This document shows positions 43,093 through 51,622 of a stretch of DNA of 64,000 nucleotides, one piece after another. The position numbers and the translations under genes are program-made. The notes beneath the pieces are model-generated. The model made no database searches, was not told the DNA's origin, and was given only the letters and a program-made list of their open reading frames with translations. Numbering within the stretch: the stretch's first letter is position 1; the number at the start of each line of letters is the position of its first letter. The stretch is from JACVRW01 sp963846505 (GTDB lineage Bacteria; Actinomycetota; Thermoleophilia; Solirubrobacterales; Thermoleophilaceae), in assembly GCA_963846505.1 (NCBI GenBank), contig CAWJWD010000004.1:496001-560000 (forward strand). Direction: 5' to 3'.

Positions 43093-43325
43093 ATCGGGGA
43101 CAGCATCGACGAGCCGCAATTTCTGCACGTCACGTTGGCCGTGTCGGACATGCGGGCGATCGTCGAATGGGAACCGCAGTTGGGGCACTCGGAGCGCAGC
43201 TCGAAGCGGCGCAGGCAGGAAACGCAGCGGTAGCGGCCGGGCAGGTTCGTGCCGCGCAGCCAGGGCTCGCCGCAGGAGGGACACTCGGGTCCCAGGTTGA
43301 TCGGATCGTCGGGAGTCGTGCTCAT
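43089..43325 (-). CDS. Zinc-ribbon protein
   Basis: A 78-residue protein with four Cys-x2-Cys pairs (CPSC, CVSC, CPNC and CRNC), enough for two zinc ribbons. It resembles the YfgJ/DUF1407-like zinc-ribbon proteins, in which a second Cys-rich repeat follows the first. It starts at ATG 43325 and lies 40 bases downstream of fmt on the same strand, possibly cotranscribed. No enzymatic motif; a nucleic-acid or protein-binding role is possible. Confidence 0.78.
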   Translation of the reverse strand: MSTTPDDPINLGPECPSCGEPWLRGTNLPGRYRCVSCLRRFELRSECPNCGSHSTIARMSDTANVTCRNCGSSMLSPI

Positions 43326-43365
43326 GGCCGCCCTGGGGGCCGCCCCAACGGTATCCGGTCGTCCT

Positions 43366-44286
43366 TCACAAGCTGCTCCCGCGGCCGCGGAGGTACGCCT
43401 CGGCGGCCATCGGCTTGCCGCCGGGCAGCTGCACCTCGAGCAGCTCGAGCGCACCGCGGGCCGTGCCGAACAGCAGCCGCCCACCGTCCTCCTTCAGCTC
43501 TCCGGGCTGCGGCAGGGACTCGCCGCCGGCGGGCGCTTCTCCGAAGCCGCTCACCAGCGCCGCGCGGCGAACGCCTAGACGCTCGCCGTCCTCGAGCTCG
43601 ACGAACGTGCCCACGTGCGGGTTCAGGGCGCGCACGCGACGTTCGAGCGCATCGGCGCCGAGCGACGGATCGAGGCGGCGGTCGTCGCGGTCGATCTTCT
43701 CCGCGTAGGTGACGCCGTCCTGCGGCTGCTCGCGCCACGAGCAGTCCTGGTCGAGCGCCTCGACCAGCAGCTCGGCACTCAGTTCGGCCAGGCGAGCGGC
43801 AAGCGAGGCGTAGTCGTCGTCGGCGTGGATCGACTCGCTGCGCTGCAGGCACGTCGGCCCGGCGTCCAGCTCGGCGATCGGGCGCATGATCGTGACGCCG
43901 GTCTCCTCGTCGCCCGCCTCGATCGCCCGCTCGACCGGCGCGGCGCCGCGCCAGCGCGGCAGCAGCGAGGGGTGCACGTTGAGCATCTCGTGCTCGGACA
44001 GCAGCGGATCGCGGATCAACGCGCCGTAGGCGCAGATGCAGACCGCGCTGGGACTCGCAGCCGCGATCCGGGCACGGGAGTCGTCGTCGTTGACGTTCTC
44101 GGGCTGGATCAGCTCGATCCCGAGCGCCGTCGCGGCCTCGGCGACCGGCGGCGGCGACAGCTTGCGACCCCGCCCGCGCGGACGGTCCGGCCGCGTCACG
44201 ACGAGCGCCGGCCGATGCGGCGTGCGCGCCAGGCGCTCCAGCACCGTGACGGCGAACTCCGACGTGCCGAGATAGACCGTGGGCAT
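43366..44286 (-). CDS. fmt: Methionyl-tRNA formyltransferase
   Basis: A 306-residue enzyme of normal length. The amino domain begins VYLGTSEFAVTVLERLA. The catalytic Asn-His-Asp set is placed in NVHPSLLPRWRGAAPVERA and IMRPIAELDAGP. The carboxy domain (from about residue 200) is the OB-like tRNA-binding domain. It formylates initiator Met-tRNA with 10-formyl-THF. def, which removes the formyl group, lies ~11 kb away rather than adjacent. A TAGCCT ends six bases before the ATG. Confidence 0.95.
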   Translation of the reverse strand: MPTVYLGTSEFAVTVLERLARTPHRPALVVTRPDRPRGRGRKLSPPPVAEAATALGIELIQPENVNDDDSRARIAAASPSAVCICAYGALIRDPLLSEHEMLNVHPSLLPRWRGAAPVERAIEAGDEETGVTIMRPIAELDAGPTCLQRSESIHADDDYASLAARLAELSAELLVEALDQDCSWREQPQDGVTYAEKIDRDDRRLDPSLGADALERRVRALNPHVGTFVELEDGERLGVRRAALVSGFGEAPAGGESLPQPGELKEDGGRLLFGTARGALELLEVQLPGGKPMAAEAYLRGRGSSL

Positions 44287-44292
44287 CGCGGC

Positions 44293-44298
44293 AGGCTA
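44293..44298 (-). promoter_or_regulatory. Putative -10 box of leaderless fmt
   Basis: Minus-strand TAGCCT ends six bases before the fmt ATG and contains the TAG stop of the lutBC gene, a very compact arrangement. Confidence 0.45.
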
Positions 44299-46440
44299 AC
44301 CGGCCTCCGGCCCCGGCGCACGACCCACCAACAGGATCTCCAGCCGCCGCGGTCCGTGCACGCCCTCGACCCGGCTCAGCTCGATGTCCGAGGTCGCCGA
44401 CGGTCCCGACACGAACGTCAGCGGGCTGCCCCGCTCGACGGCCGGCGCCAGCCGCTCGACCGCCTCCGGCACGAGCCCCACCACGTCCTCCTCCGACACC
44501 ACGCAGACGTGGAGGTCCGGCACGAGCGTCAGCGCCCGCCGCCCCTGGCCCGGCCCGCCGTCGAGGACGAGCGTGCCGGTCTCGGCGATCGCCAGCGCGC
44601 AGGCGGTGAGCGCACCGTCGAGCCGGTCGAGCTCGGCCGCGGGGAGGGCGTCGTCGCGCACCGCCTCGACGCCGTCCGGCAGCCACTCCGCTTTCGCATC
44701 AACCGCCACTCCGACACGTACGGCGCCATGGCGCTCGCAGGTCCGTGCGATCGCCGTCCGCAGCTCCTCCGGCGCGATGCGCTGCACGGTCGCGTTGTAG
44801 TCCCCCGCCCGCTCGATGAAGCGGTCCACGATCTGCTTGGGAGAGGCGTCGTCGCGGCGGCGATAGTCGCGCGGCACGTCGACCGGCGTGGCGCCAGCTA
44901 TCGCCGCGCGAACGCGGGCGAGGACCACTGGTCGCGCCTCCCCCGCGGTCGAAGCCACGGAGGAGGCACCCGAATCCGCGGACGGGCGAGCGGAGCGTCT
45001 GCGCGGACCGTGCTTCGACATGACGCTGGGCGGAGCATCCGGGCGGTGCTCGCGCCACCACTCCCGGAACGTCTGCTCGGCCACCGGCGGCAGGTCGCGC
45101 ACGGAGGTCCACGCTCCGAGCGGTCCGGGCAGGCGACGGATGCGACCGCCCCGGGCGAGCGGGCGGGCGGCGGCGCGGCCGATTCGCTGCGCGCGCTCGT
45201 AGCCGCGCCGGCTGGAGAAGGCGCGGTGGAGCGCTCGCATCGCGGCGTCCTCGGCGTTCAGGCGACCGTGGCTCTCGACCGCCTCGGCGCGCAGGTGCAC
45301 GAGCAGCTTCGGGATCTCGATCCGGACCGGGCAGACCTCGGCGCAGGCGCCGCACAGCGACGAGGCGAACGGCAGCGAGCCGGCGTTCTCGATCCCCGCC
45401 AGCTGCGGCGTCAGGATCGCCCCGATCGGGCCGGGATAGACCGAGCCGTACGCGTGGCCGCCAACGCGCGAGTAGACGGGGCAGGAGTTGAGACAGGCAC
45501 TGCAGCGGATGCAGCGCAGCGCCTGGCGGCCGAGCTCGTCGGCGAGCGCCCGCGTGCGGCCGTTGTCGAGCAGCACGAGATGGAACTCCTGCGGGCCGTC
45601 CCCGTCGCGCACCCCGCTCCAGAACGACGTGTAGGGGTTCATCCGCTCGCCGGTCGCCGAGCGCGGCAGCAGCTGCAGGAAGACCTCCATGTCTCGCCAT
45701 TGCGAGACGACCTTCTCGACGCCCATCAGCGTCACGAGCACGTCCGGCAGCGTCGTGCACATGCGGCCGTTGCCCTCGGACTCGACCACGCAGACGGTGC
45801 CGGTCTCCGCGATCGCGAAGTTCGCCCCGCTGACCCCCATGCGCGCGGACAGGAACTTGCGTCGCAGGTGCTGGCGGGCGGCCTCGGCGAGCTCGGCCGG
45901 GTCGTCGCCGAGCTCGTCCACGTCGAGCTCGCGCAGGAACAGCTCGCGGATCTCGGCGCGGTTCTTGTGGATCGCCGGCACGAGGATGTGCGACTGGACG
46001 TCGTCGCCGAGCTGGATGATCAGCTCCGCCAGGTCGGTCTCCACCGCCCTCACGCCGACCGCGGCGAGCGCCTCGTTGAGCTCGATCTCGTCGGTCGCGA
46101 TCGACTTGACCTTCACGAGCTCATCCACGTCGTGGTCGCGCGCCAACTTGCACACGATCCGGTTCGCCTCGGCGCCGTCGCGCGCCCAGTGCACGTGTCC
46201 GCCGCGCGCCCGCACCGCCGCCTCGAGACGTTCGAGCTCCTCGTCGAGGCCGAGCAGCGCCCGGTCCTTGATCGCAGCGCCCGCGGCGCGCAGCTGCTCC
46301 CAGTCGGGCAGCTCCCCCACCACCCTCGCCCGCTTGGCGCGGATCGTCTCGGTCGCGCCGCGCAGGTTCGCGCGCAGCTGCGCGTCCGCCAGCGTGCGCC
46401 GCGCCGCGCGCGGGAAGGGCTCGGCGGGAATCAGGCCCAA
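44296..46440 (-). CDS. lutBC: LutB-LutC fusion, L-lactate oxidation iron-sulfur / LUD-domain protein
   Basis: One open frame of 714 codons joins two proteins that are separate in Bacillus subtilis (LutB ~476, LutC ~240). Residues ~1-470 are LutB: a LUD domain, then CIRCSACLNSCPVY (about 308) and CGACAEVCPVR (about 363) for two [4Fe-4S] clusters, and a helical end FREWWREHRPD. A Ser/Arg-rich linker (~475-500) leads into a second LUD domain, LutC, ending LEILLVGRAPGPEAG. The proposed start is TTG 46440, overlapping lutA; GAGGA lies eight bases upstream. An internal ATG at 45021 (Met-Ser-Lys-His-Gly) could also yield a free 241-residue LutC. Confidence 0.85.
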   Translation of the reverse strand: MGLIPAEPFPRAARRTLADAQLRANLRGATETIRAKRARVVGELPDWEQLRAAGAAIKDRALLGLDEELERLEAAVRARGGHVHWARDGAEANRIVCKLARDHDVDELVKVKSIATDEIELNEALAAVGVRAVETDLAELIIQLGDDVQSHILVPAIHKNRAEIRELFLRELDVDELGDDPAELAEAARQHLRRKFLSARMGVSGANFAIAETGTVCVVESEGNGRMCTTLPDVLVTLMGVEKVVSQWRDMEVFLQLLPRSATGERMNPYTSFWSGVRDGDGPQEFHLVLLDNGRTRALADELGRQALRCIRCSACLNSCPVYSRVGGHAYGSVYPGPIGAILTPQLAGIENAGSLPFASSLCGACAEVCPVRIEIPKLLVHLRAEAVESHGRLNAEDAAMRALHRAFSSRRGYERAQRIGRAAARPLARGGRIRRLPGPLGAWTSVRDLPPVAEQTFREWWREHRPDAPPSVMSKHGPRRRSARPSADSGASSVASTAGEARPVVLARVRAAIAGATPVDVPRDYRRRDDASPKQIVDRFIERAGDYNATVQRIAPEELRTAIARTCERHGAVRVGVAVDAKAEWLPDGVEAVRDDALPAAELDRLDGALTACALAIAETGTLVLDGGPGQGRRALTLVPDLHVCVVSEEDVVGLVPEAVERLAPAVERGSPLTFVSGPSATSDIELSRVEGVHGPRRLEILLVGRAPGPEAG

Positions 46441-47123
46441 GGCTCGTCCTCGGTCGAGGCGAGCACCTCGGCCAGGTGCGCGGTGCGCACGCCGGCGCGG
46501 CCCCGCGAGAGCGCGCCGCCGATGTGCATCAGGCACGAGTTGTCCGCCGAGCAGACCACCTCCGCACGGGTGTCCAGCACCGCCCGCACCTTGTCCCCCA
46601 GCATCGCCGCCGAGGTGTCGGCGTTCTTGACCGCGAACGTGCCGCCGAAGCCGCAGCACTCCTCCCCCTGCGGCAGCTGCTCGAGCTCGATCCCCCGCAC
46701 CGCGCCGAGCAGCCGCGACGGCCGGTCGCCGAGGCGCAGCTCGCGCAGCGAGTGGCAGGTCGTGTGATAGGTCACGCGGTGCGGGAAGTAGGCGCCGACG
46801 TCCTCGACCCCGAGCCGGTCGATCAGCAGCTCCGAGAGCTCGTACACCGGCGGTCCGTCCGCCAGCTGCGCGCGCACCATCCCCGCACACGAGGCCGACG
46901 GCGTGACGACGGCCTCGGCGTCCGCGAACACCTCGCCGAAGCGGCGCACGAGCGCCAGCCCCTCGTCGCGGTAGCCCGAGTTGAGGTGCATCTGGCCGCA
47001 GCACGTCTGCTCGAGCGGGAAGTCGACCGTGCAGCCCAAGCGCTCCAGCAACCGCACCGTCGCCTGCCCGGTGCGCGGGAAGAGCGTGTCGTTGAAGCAG
47101 GTGACGAACAGGGAGACGCGCAC
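46431..47123 (-). CDS. lutA: LutA, (Fe-S)-binding CCG-domain protein of L-lactate oxidation
   Basis: A 230-residue protein with two CCG cysteine motifs (TCCGQMHLNSGYRDEG and ECCGFGGTFAVKN), as in LutA/YvfV. It opens VRVSLFVTCFNDTLFP from a GTG at 47123; codons further upstream to 47180 are not conserved. Together with the fused LutB-LutC it forms the L-lactate-to-pyruvate utilisation complex. Its GTG is 71 bases from the divergent permease gene, with an inverted repeat between them. Confidence 0.9.
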   Translation of the reverse strand: MRVSLFVTCFNDTLFPRTGQATVRLLERLGCTVDFPLEQTCCGQMHLNSGYRDEGLALVRRFGEVFADAEAVVTPSASCAGMVRAQLADGPPVYELSELLIDRLGVEDVGAYFPHRVTYHTTCHSLRELRLGDRPSRLLGAVRGIELEQLPQGEECCGFGGTFAVKNADTSAAMLGDKVRAVLDTRAEVVCSADNSCLMHIGGALSRGRAGVRTAHLAEVLASTEDEPWA

Positions 47124-47130
47124 GGCCCTA

Positions 47131-47164
47131 CCCGTTTCCCCTCGGCCCGTCCGGGGCAAACGGG
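47131..47164. promoter_or_regulatory. Inverted repeat between lutA and the lactate/glycolate permease gene
   Basis: CCCGTTT (47131-47137) and AAACGGG (47158-47164) form a 7-bp perfect inverted repeat in the 71-base gap between divergent genes. This is a candidate operator for coordinate control; no regulator gene is adjacent. Confidence 0.4.
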
Positions 47165-47194
47165 CGCCAGAGGGGATCACGAGGGAGGGCCGCC

Positions 47195-48880
47195 GTGTAT
47201 ACGCAGGACTTCGATCCAGTCTCGAGCTCGCTTGGGCTCAGCTCGATCTTCGCCGCACTGCCGTTGGTGACGCTGTTCGTGCTGCTGGGAGGTCTGCGCC
47301 TGAAGGCGCAATGGGCGGCGCTGATCTCGCTCGCGGTGGCCATGCTCGTCGCGCTGATCGTGTACGGCATGCCGGTCGACCAGACCGTGCTGTCGGCCAC
47401 CCAGGGCGCCACCTTCGGGCTGTTTCCGATCATGTGGATCGTCGTCACCGCCATCTGGGTCTACAACATGACGGTCGAGACGGGGCACTTCGCCGTGCTG
47501 CGGCGCTCCTTCGGCGCGATCTCCGACGACCAGCGCGTGCAGGCCGTGATCATCGCCTTCTCCTTCGGCGCGCTGCTGGAGGCGCTGGCCGGCTTCGGCA
47601 CGCCGGTCGCGATCACCTCGGTGATGCTGATCGCGCTCGGCTTCAAGCCGATCAAGGCCGCCTCGGTCGCGCTCGTGGCCAACACCGCGCCGGTCGCCTT
47701 CGGCGCGATCGCCGTGCCGATCACGACGCTGTCCGACACCACCGGCCTGCCCGTCGAGGACCTCGGCGCGATGGTCGGTCGCCAGACGCCCTTCCTCGCC
47801 CTGATCGTGCCGCTGATCCTCGTCGGCATGGTGGACGGCGGCCGCGGCGTGCGGCAATGCTGGCCGGTGGCGGTCATCGGCGGCTTCACGTTTGCCGTCG
47901 GCCAGTTCGTCTGCTCGAACTACATCTCGGTCGAGCTGACCGACATCGTCGCCTCGCTGCTGTCGGTCGCGTCGATCGTCGGCTTCCTGCGCATCTGGCA
48001 GCCGTCCGAGCCGCTGCTCGGCGACGCCGCCGGCGGCGGACGCTTCTCGCGCCCGGCCGTGGCCGGCGGCTCGACCCACGACGCCGCCTTCGAGCAGCAG
48101 ATCGCTCGGCGCGACGACGGCAAGAAGGATCCGCCGCTCGACGTGTTCCGTGCGTACGCGCCGTACCTGATCATCATCGCGGTGTTCGCGATCGCGCAGA
48201 TCTCCGCGGTCAAGGACGCGCTGGCCGAGTCGCCCTGGACGACCACCTTCCAGTGGCCCGGACTCGACGTGGTCGACCCCGACGGCGAGGCGCTGTCGAG
48301 CCTGACGTTCAACCTCAACTGGCTGCCGGCCGCGGGCACGTTGATGCTGATCTCCGGGCTGATCACGATGGTCGTGCTCGGCGTGCGGCCTCCCACGGCG
48401 CTGCGCGTGGCGGGCAAGACGCTCGACCAGCTCAAGTGGGCGATCGTGACCGTCGCCGCGGTGCTCGCGCTCGCATACGTGATGAACCAGTCGGGCCAGA
48501 CGGTCACGCTCGGCCTCTGGGTCGCAGGCGCGGGCGGCGTGTTCGCCTTCCTGTCCGCGCTGATCGGCTGGCTGGGCGTCGCGGTCACCGGCTCGGATAC
48601 CTCGTCGAACGCGCTCTTCGGCGGCCTGCAGGTGACGGCGGCCAAGGACGCCGGCATCTCCGAGACGCTGTTGGCAGCCGCCAACAGCTCCGGCGGCGTG
48701 CTCGGCAAGATGATCTCGCCGCAGAACCTGGCGATCGGCGCGGCGGCCGTCGGGCTGGCCGGCAAGGAGGGCGATCTCTTCCGCAAGGTCGTCGGCTGGA
48801 GCATCGTCCTGGTATTGATCATGTGCGTGATCGTGTACCTGCAGTCCACGCCGGTCCTGGATTGGATGGTCGTGGAATGA
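47195..48880 (+). CDS. LctP/GlcA family lactate/glycolate permease
   Basis: A 561-residue polytopic protein with about twelve to fourteen helices, belonging to the LctP family that includes E. coli LldP and GlcA. Conserved stretches include EALAGFGTPVAITSVMLIAL, VANTAPVAFGAIAVPI and GSDTSSNALFGGLQ. The start is GTG 47195, with GAGGGAGGG eight bases before. It is the first gene of the glc run, so glycolate is a likely substrate, while its divergent placement from lutA also fits L-lactate; family members carry both. ATGA overlap with glcD. Confidence 0.9.
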   Translation: MYTQDFDPVSSSLGLSSIFAALPLVTLFVLLGGLRLKAQWAALISLAVAMLVALIVYGMPVDQTVLSATQGATFGLFPIMWIVVTAIWVYNMTVETGHFAVLRRSFGAISDDQRVQAVIIAFSFGALLEALAGFGTPVAITSVMLIALGFKPIKAASVALVANTAPVAFGAIAVPITTLSDTTGLPVEDLGAMVGRQTPFLALIVPLILVGMVDGGRGVRQCWPVAVIGGFTFAVGQFVCSNYISVELTDIVASLLSVASIVGFLRIWQPSEPLLGDAAGGGRFSRPAVAGGSTHDAAFEQQIARRDDGKKDPPLDVFRAYAPYLIIIAVFAIAQISAVKDALAESPWTTTFQWPGLDVVDPDGEALSSLTFNLNWLPAAGTLMLISGLITMVVLGVRPPTALRVAGKTLDQLKWAIVTVAAVLALAYVMNQSGQTVTLGLWVAGAGGVFAFLSALIGWLGVAVTGSDTSSNALFGGLQVTAAKDAGISETLLAAANSSGGVLGKMISPQNLAIGAAAVGLAGKEGDLFRKVVGWSIVLVLIMCVIVYLQSTPVLDWMVVE

Positions 48881-50334
48881 GCGACGTCTCCGGCGAACTG
48901 CTGAGCGAGCTCCGCGCGATCGTCGGCGACGAGCACCTGATCACCCACGAACAGCAACTCGAGACCTACGCGTCCGACGGGCTGCTGCAGTACGCGGTGA
49001 CGCCCGGCGCCGTGGTGCTGCCCGACTCGGCGCAGCAGGTGGCGGCGGTCGTGCGCGCCCTGCACCGCGCCGAGGTGCCGTTCGTCGCCCGGGGCGCCGG
49101 CTCCGGCCTCTCGGGAGGCGCGCTGCCGGTGGCCGAGGGCGTGCTGATCGCGCTCACGCGCATGCGCCGCATCCTCGAGGTCGATCTCGACAACCAGCGC
49201 GTGGTGGTCGAGCCGGGCGTGACCAACATCGACGTCTCGAAGGCGGTCGGCCCGTCGCACTTCTACCCGCCCGACCCGTCGAGCCAGATCGTCTGCACGA
49301 TCGGCGGCAACGTGGCCGAGAACTCCGGCGGCGCGCACTGCTTCAAGTACGGCTTCACGACCAACTACGTGACCGGGCTGGAGCTGGTGCTGCCCGACGG
49401 CGAGCTGATCCAGGTGGGCGGCAAGGAGCTGGACCAGCCCGGCTACGACCTGCTCGGCGCCTTCGTCGGCTCGGAGGGCACGCTCGGGATCGCGACCAAG
49501 ACGTGGCTGCGCGTGGTGCCCTCGCCGGAGGCGGTGCGCACGCTGGTCGCCTTCTTCGACAGCACCCGCCAGGCCGGCGAGGTCGTCTCCGAGATCGTGG
49601 CGGCGGGGATCGTGCCGGGCGCCATCGAGATGATGGACAACCTCTCCCTGCGCGCCGCCGAGGACTACACGAAGGCCGGCTACCCGGCCGACGCCGGCGC
49701 GGCGCTGGTGGTCGAGCTCGACGGCTCGGAGGCCGAGTGCGAGACCCGCTTCGAGGAGGTCACCGCGATCTGCGGCCGAGCCGGCGCCAACGAGGTGCGC
49801 GTCGCCCAGGACGAGGCCGAGCGCGAGGTGATCTGGAAGACGCGCAAGGCCGCCTTCGCCGCGATGGGGCGCGTGGCCCCCAACTACTACGTGCAGGACT
49901 CGGTGATCCCGCGCACGCGGCTGGCGGACGTGCTCGGTCAGATCGACGAGCTGGCCGAGCGCTACGGGCTGCAGGTGGCGAACGTCTTCCACGCCGGCGA
50001 CGGCAACCTGCACCCGCTCGTCTGCTACGACGGGCGCGAGCAGGGTCAGGCCGAGCGCGCCGAGGAGCTCGCCGGGCTGATCGTCAAGGCCTGCGTCGAC
50101 GCGGGCGGCTCGATCACGGGCGAGCACGGGGTCGGGGTCGACAAGAAGCGCTACATGCCCGACATGTTCAGCGACGACGACCTCGGCGCCTTCCAGCGCC
50201 TGCGCTGCGCCTTCGATCCCGAGCAGCGAGCCAACCCCGGGAAGCTCATGCCGACGCCGCGCCTCTGCGGCGAGGTCCCCGGCCCGTACCGCCAGCACCC
50301 GCTGGAGGCCGCCGGGCTGGCGGAGCGGTTCTGA
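48877..50334 (+). CDS. glcD: Glycolate oxidase subunit GlcD (FAD-linked)
   Basis: A 485-residue FAD-binding PCMH protein. Residues ~40-215 are the FAD domain with ARGAGSGLSGGALP and IGGNVAENSGGAHCFKYG; the carboxy half is the FAD-oxidase C domain with NVFHAGDGNLHPL and TGEHGVGVDKK near the end. E. coli GlcD has 499. It oxidises glycolate (or D-lactate) to glyoxylate with GlcE and GlcF. ATGA overlap with the permease. Confidence 0.92.
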   Translation: MSDVSGELLSELRAIVGDEHLITHEQQLETYASDGLLQYAVTPGAVVLPDSAQQVAAVVRALHRAEVPFVARGAGSGLSGGALPVAEGVLIALTRMRRILEVDLDNQRVVVEPGVTNIDVSKAVGPSHFYPPDPSSQIVCTIGGNVAENSGGAHCFKYGFTTNYVTGLELVLPDGELIQVGGKELDQPGYDLLGAFVGSEGTLGIATKTWLRVVPSPEAVRTLVAFFDSTRQAGEVVSEIVAAGIVPGAIEMMDNLSLRAAEDYTKAGYPADAGAALVVELDGSEAECETRFEEVTAICGRAGANEVRVAQDEAEREVIWKTRKAAFAAMGRVAPNYYVQDSVIPRTRLADVLGQIDELAERYGLQVANVFHAGDGNLHPLVCYDGREQGQAERAEELAGLIVKACVDAGGSITGEHGVGVDKKRYMPDMFSDDDLGAFQRLRCAFDPEQRANPGKLMPTPRLCGEVPGPYRQHPLEAAGLAERF

Positions 50335-50335
50335 T

Positions 50336-50364
50336 GGCCGCGACGCCGCACCGACGTCGCGGCC
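50336..50364. other. Perfect 10-bp stem-loop between glcD and glcE
   Basis: GGCCGCGACG (50336-50345) and CGTCGCGGCC (50355-50364) pair fully around a nine-base loop, directly after the glcD stop. The gap of 70 bases is unusual in this otherwise overlapping operon. It may be an attenuator, RNA processing site or a barrier to 3' decay that sets the ratio of GlcD to GlcE/F. Confidence 0.5.
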
Positions 50365-50404
50365 CGCGGCGAGCGACGCGACGCAGTGGCGCGACGGTGC
50401 CCCG

Positions 50405-51619
50405 ATGACGACGACCGAGGCCGAGCGCGTCGCGCCCTCCTCCCCCGAGGAGCTGGCGCAGACGCTCGCCGCCGCGGGCGAGCGCAAGCAGCCGCTGCGC
50501 GTGCGCGGCGGCGCGACCAAGTTCGCGTGGGGCGTGCGCGGCGAGGGCGAGCCGGCGCTCGAGGTCTCGACCGAGCAGCTCGACGGCCTGCTCGAGCACA
50601 ACGCCGGCGACATGACCGCCGTGCTCGAGGCGGGCATGCCGCTGCACCGCGCCCAGCAGGCGTTCGCCGCGGAGGGACAGATGCTGGCGCTCGACCCGCC
50701 CGATCCCGGCGGCGCCGCGACGCTCGGGGGCGTGGTCGCCGCCGCGGACTCCGGCCCCCTGCGCTCGCGCTACGGCGCCGCGCGCGACCTCGTCCTGGGC
50801 GTGCGCGTCGCGCTGTCCGACGGAACGCTGGCGCAGGCCGGCGGCAAGGTGATCAAGAACGTCGCGGGCTACGACCTCGCCAAGCTGTTCGCCGGCTCGT
50901 TCGGCACCCTCGGCGCGATCGTGCAGCTGTCGGTGCGGCTGCACCCGCTGCCGCCGAGCACCGCCACGGCCGTCGGCGGCAGCGACGACCCGGCCGCGCT
51001 GGCCGCCGCAGCGAGCGCCCTCGCGCACGCGGCGCTCGAGCAGTTCGCCTTCGACGTGCGCTGGCAGGAGGGCCGCGGCGCCGTGCTGTCGCGGTTTGCC
51101 GGCGCGGCGGCCGGACCGCAGGCCGAGACGTCCGCCGCGCTGTTGCGCGAGGCGGGCCTGGACACCGAGCTGGTCGAGCACGACGAGCCGCTCTGGGACG
51201 CTCAGCGCGACGGCCAGCGAGCCTCGACGCGCACGCTTCCCGAGGTCGGCGCCGCGGAGCCCGCGAGCTCCGACCAGGCCCCTGCGGGCACGGTGGTGCG
51301 CGTGTCCGCGCTCCAGACCCAGCTCGCCGACGTGCTGCGCGCCGCGCAGCGGCACGACGCACTGCTCGTCGGCCGCGCCGGTCTCGGTCTGAGCTGGCTG
51401 CGGCTGGAACGGCACGGTCCCGAGCAGACGATCGCGGCCGTCGAGGACGTGCGGCGTGCGCTCTCCCCCGCTCCCTGCGTCGTACTCGACGCGCCGCCCG
51501 AGGTGCGCGCAGCACTCGATCCGTGGGACGAGATCGACCCGGGCGTGCTGGCGCTGATGCGGCGCGTCAAGGAGCGCTTCGATCCCGCCGGCGTCTGCGC
51601 GCCAGGAGTGCTGGTCTAG
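50405..51619 (+). CDS. glcE: Glycolate oxidase subunit GlcE (FAD-binding)
   Basis: A 404-residue FAD-binding protein (E. coli GlcE 350). The PCMH segment has RVRGGATKFAWG, DPPDPGGAATLGGVVAA and GGKVIKNVAGYDLAKLFAG. The carboxy end ends with VKERFDPAGVCAPG, matching GlcE/GlcD tails. The protein is somewhat longer than its E. coli counterpart due to Ala-rich insertions in the middle. It forms the oxidase with GlcD and GlcF. It is three bases before glcF. Confidence 0.87.
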   Translation: MTTTEAERVAPSSPEELAQTLAAAGERKQPLRVRGGATKFAWGVRGEGEPALEVSTEQLDGLLEHNAGDMTAVLEAGMPLHRAQQAFAAEGQMLALDPPDPGGAATLGGVVAAADSGPLRSRYGAARDLVLGVRVALSDGTLAQAGGKVIKNVAGYDLAKLFAGSFGTLGAIVQLSVRLHPLPPSTATAVGGSDDPAALAAAASALAHAALEQFAFDVRWQEGRGAVLSRFAGAAAGPQAETSAALLREAGLDTELVEHDEPLWDAQRDGQRASTRTLPEVGAAEPASSDQAPAGTVVRVSALQTQLADVLRAAQRHDALLVGRAGLGLSWLRLERHGPEQTIAAVEDVRRALSPAPCVVLDAPPEVRAALDPWDEIDPGVLALMRRVKERFDPAGVCAPGVLV

Positions 51620-51622
51620 GCG

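Noticed and set aside
45021..45021. Separate lutC gene starting at the internal ATG
   Set aside because: The frame from LutB continues without a stop into LutC, so a fusion must be made; an additional internal start is possible but cannot be shown from sequence.
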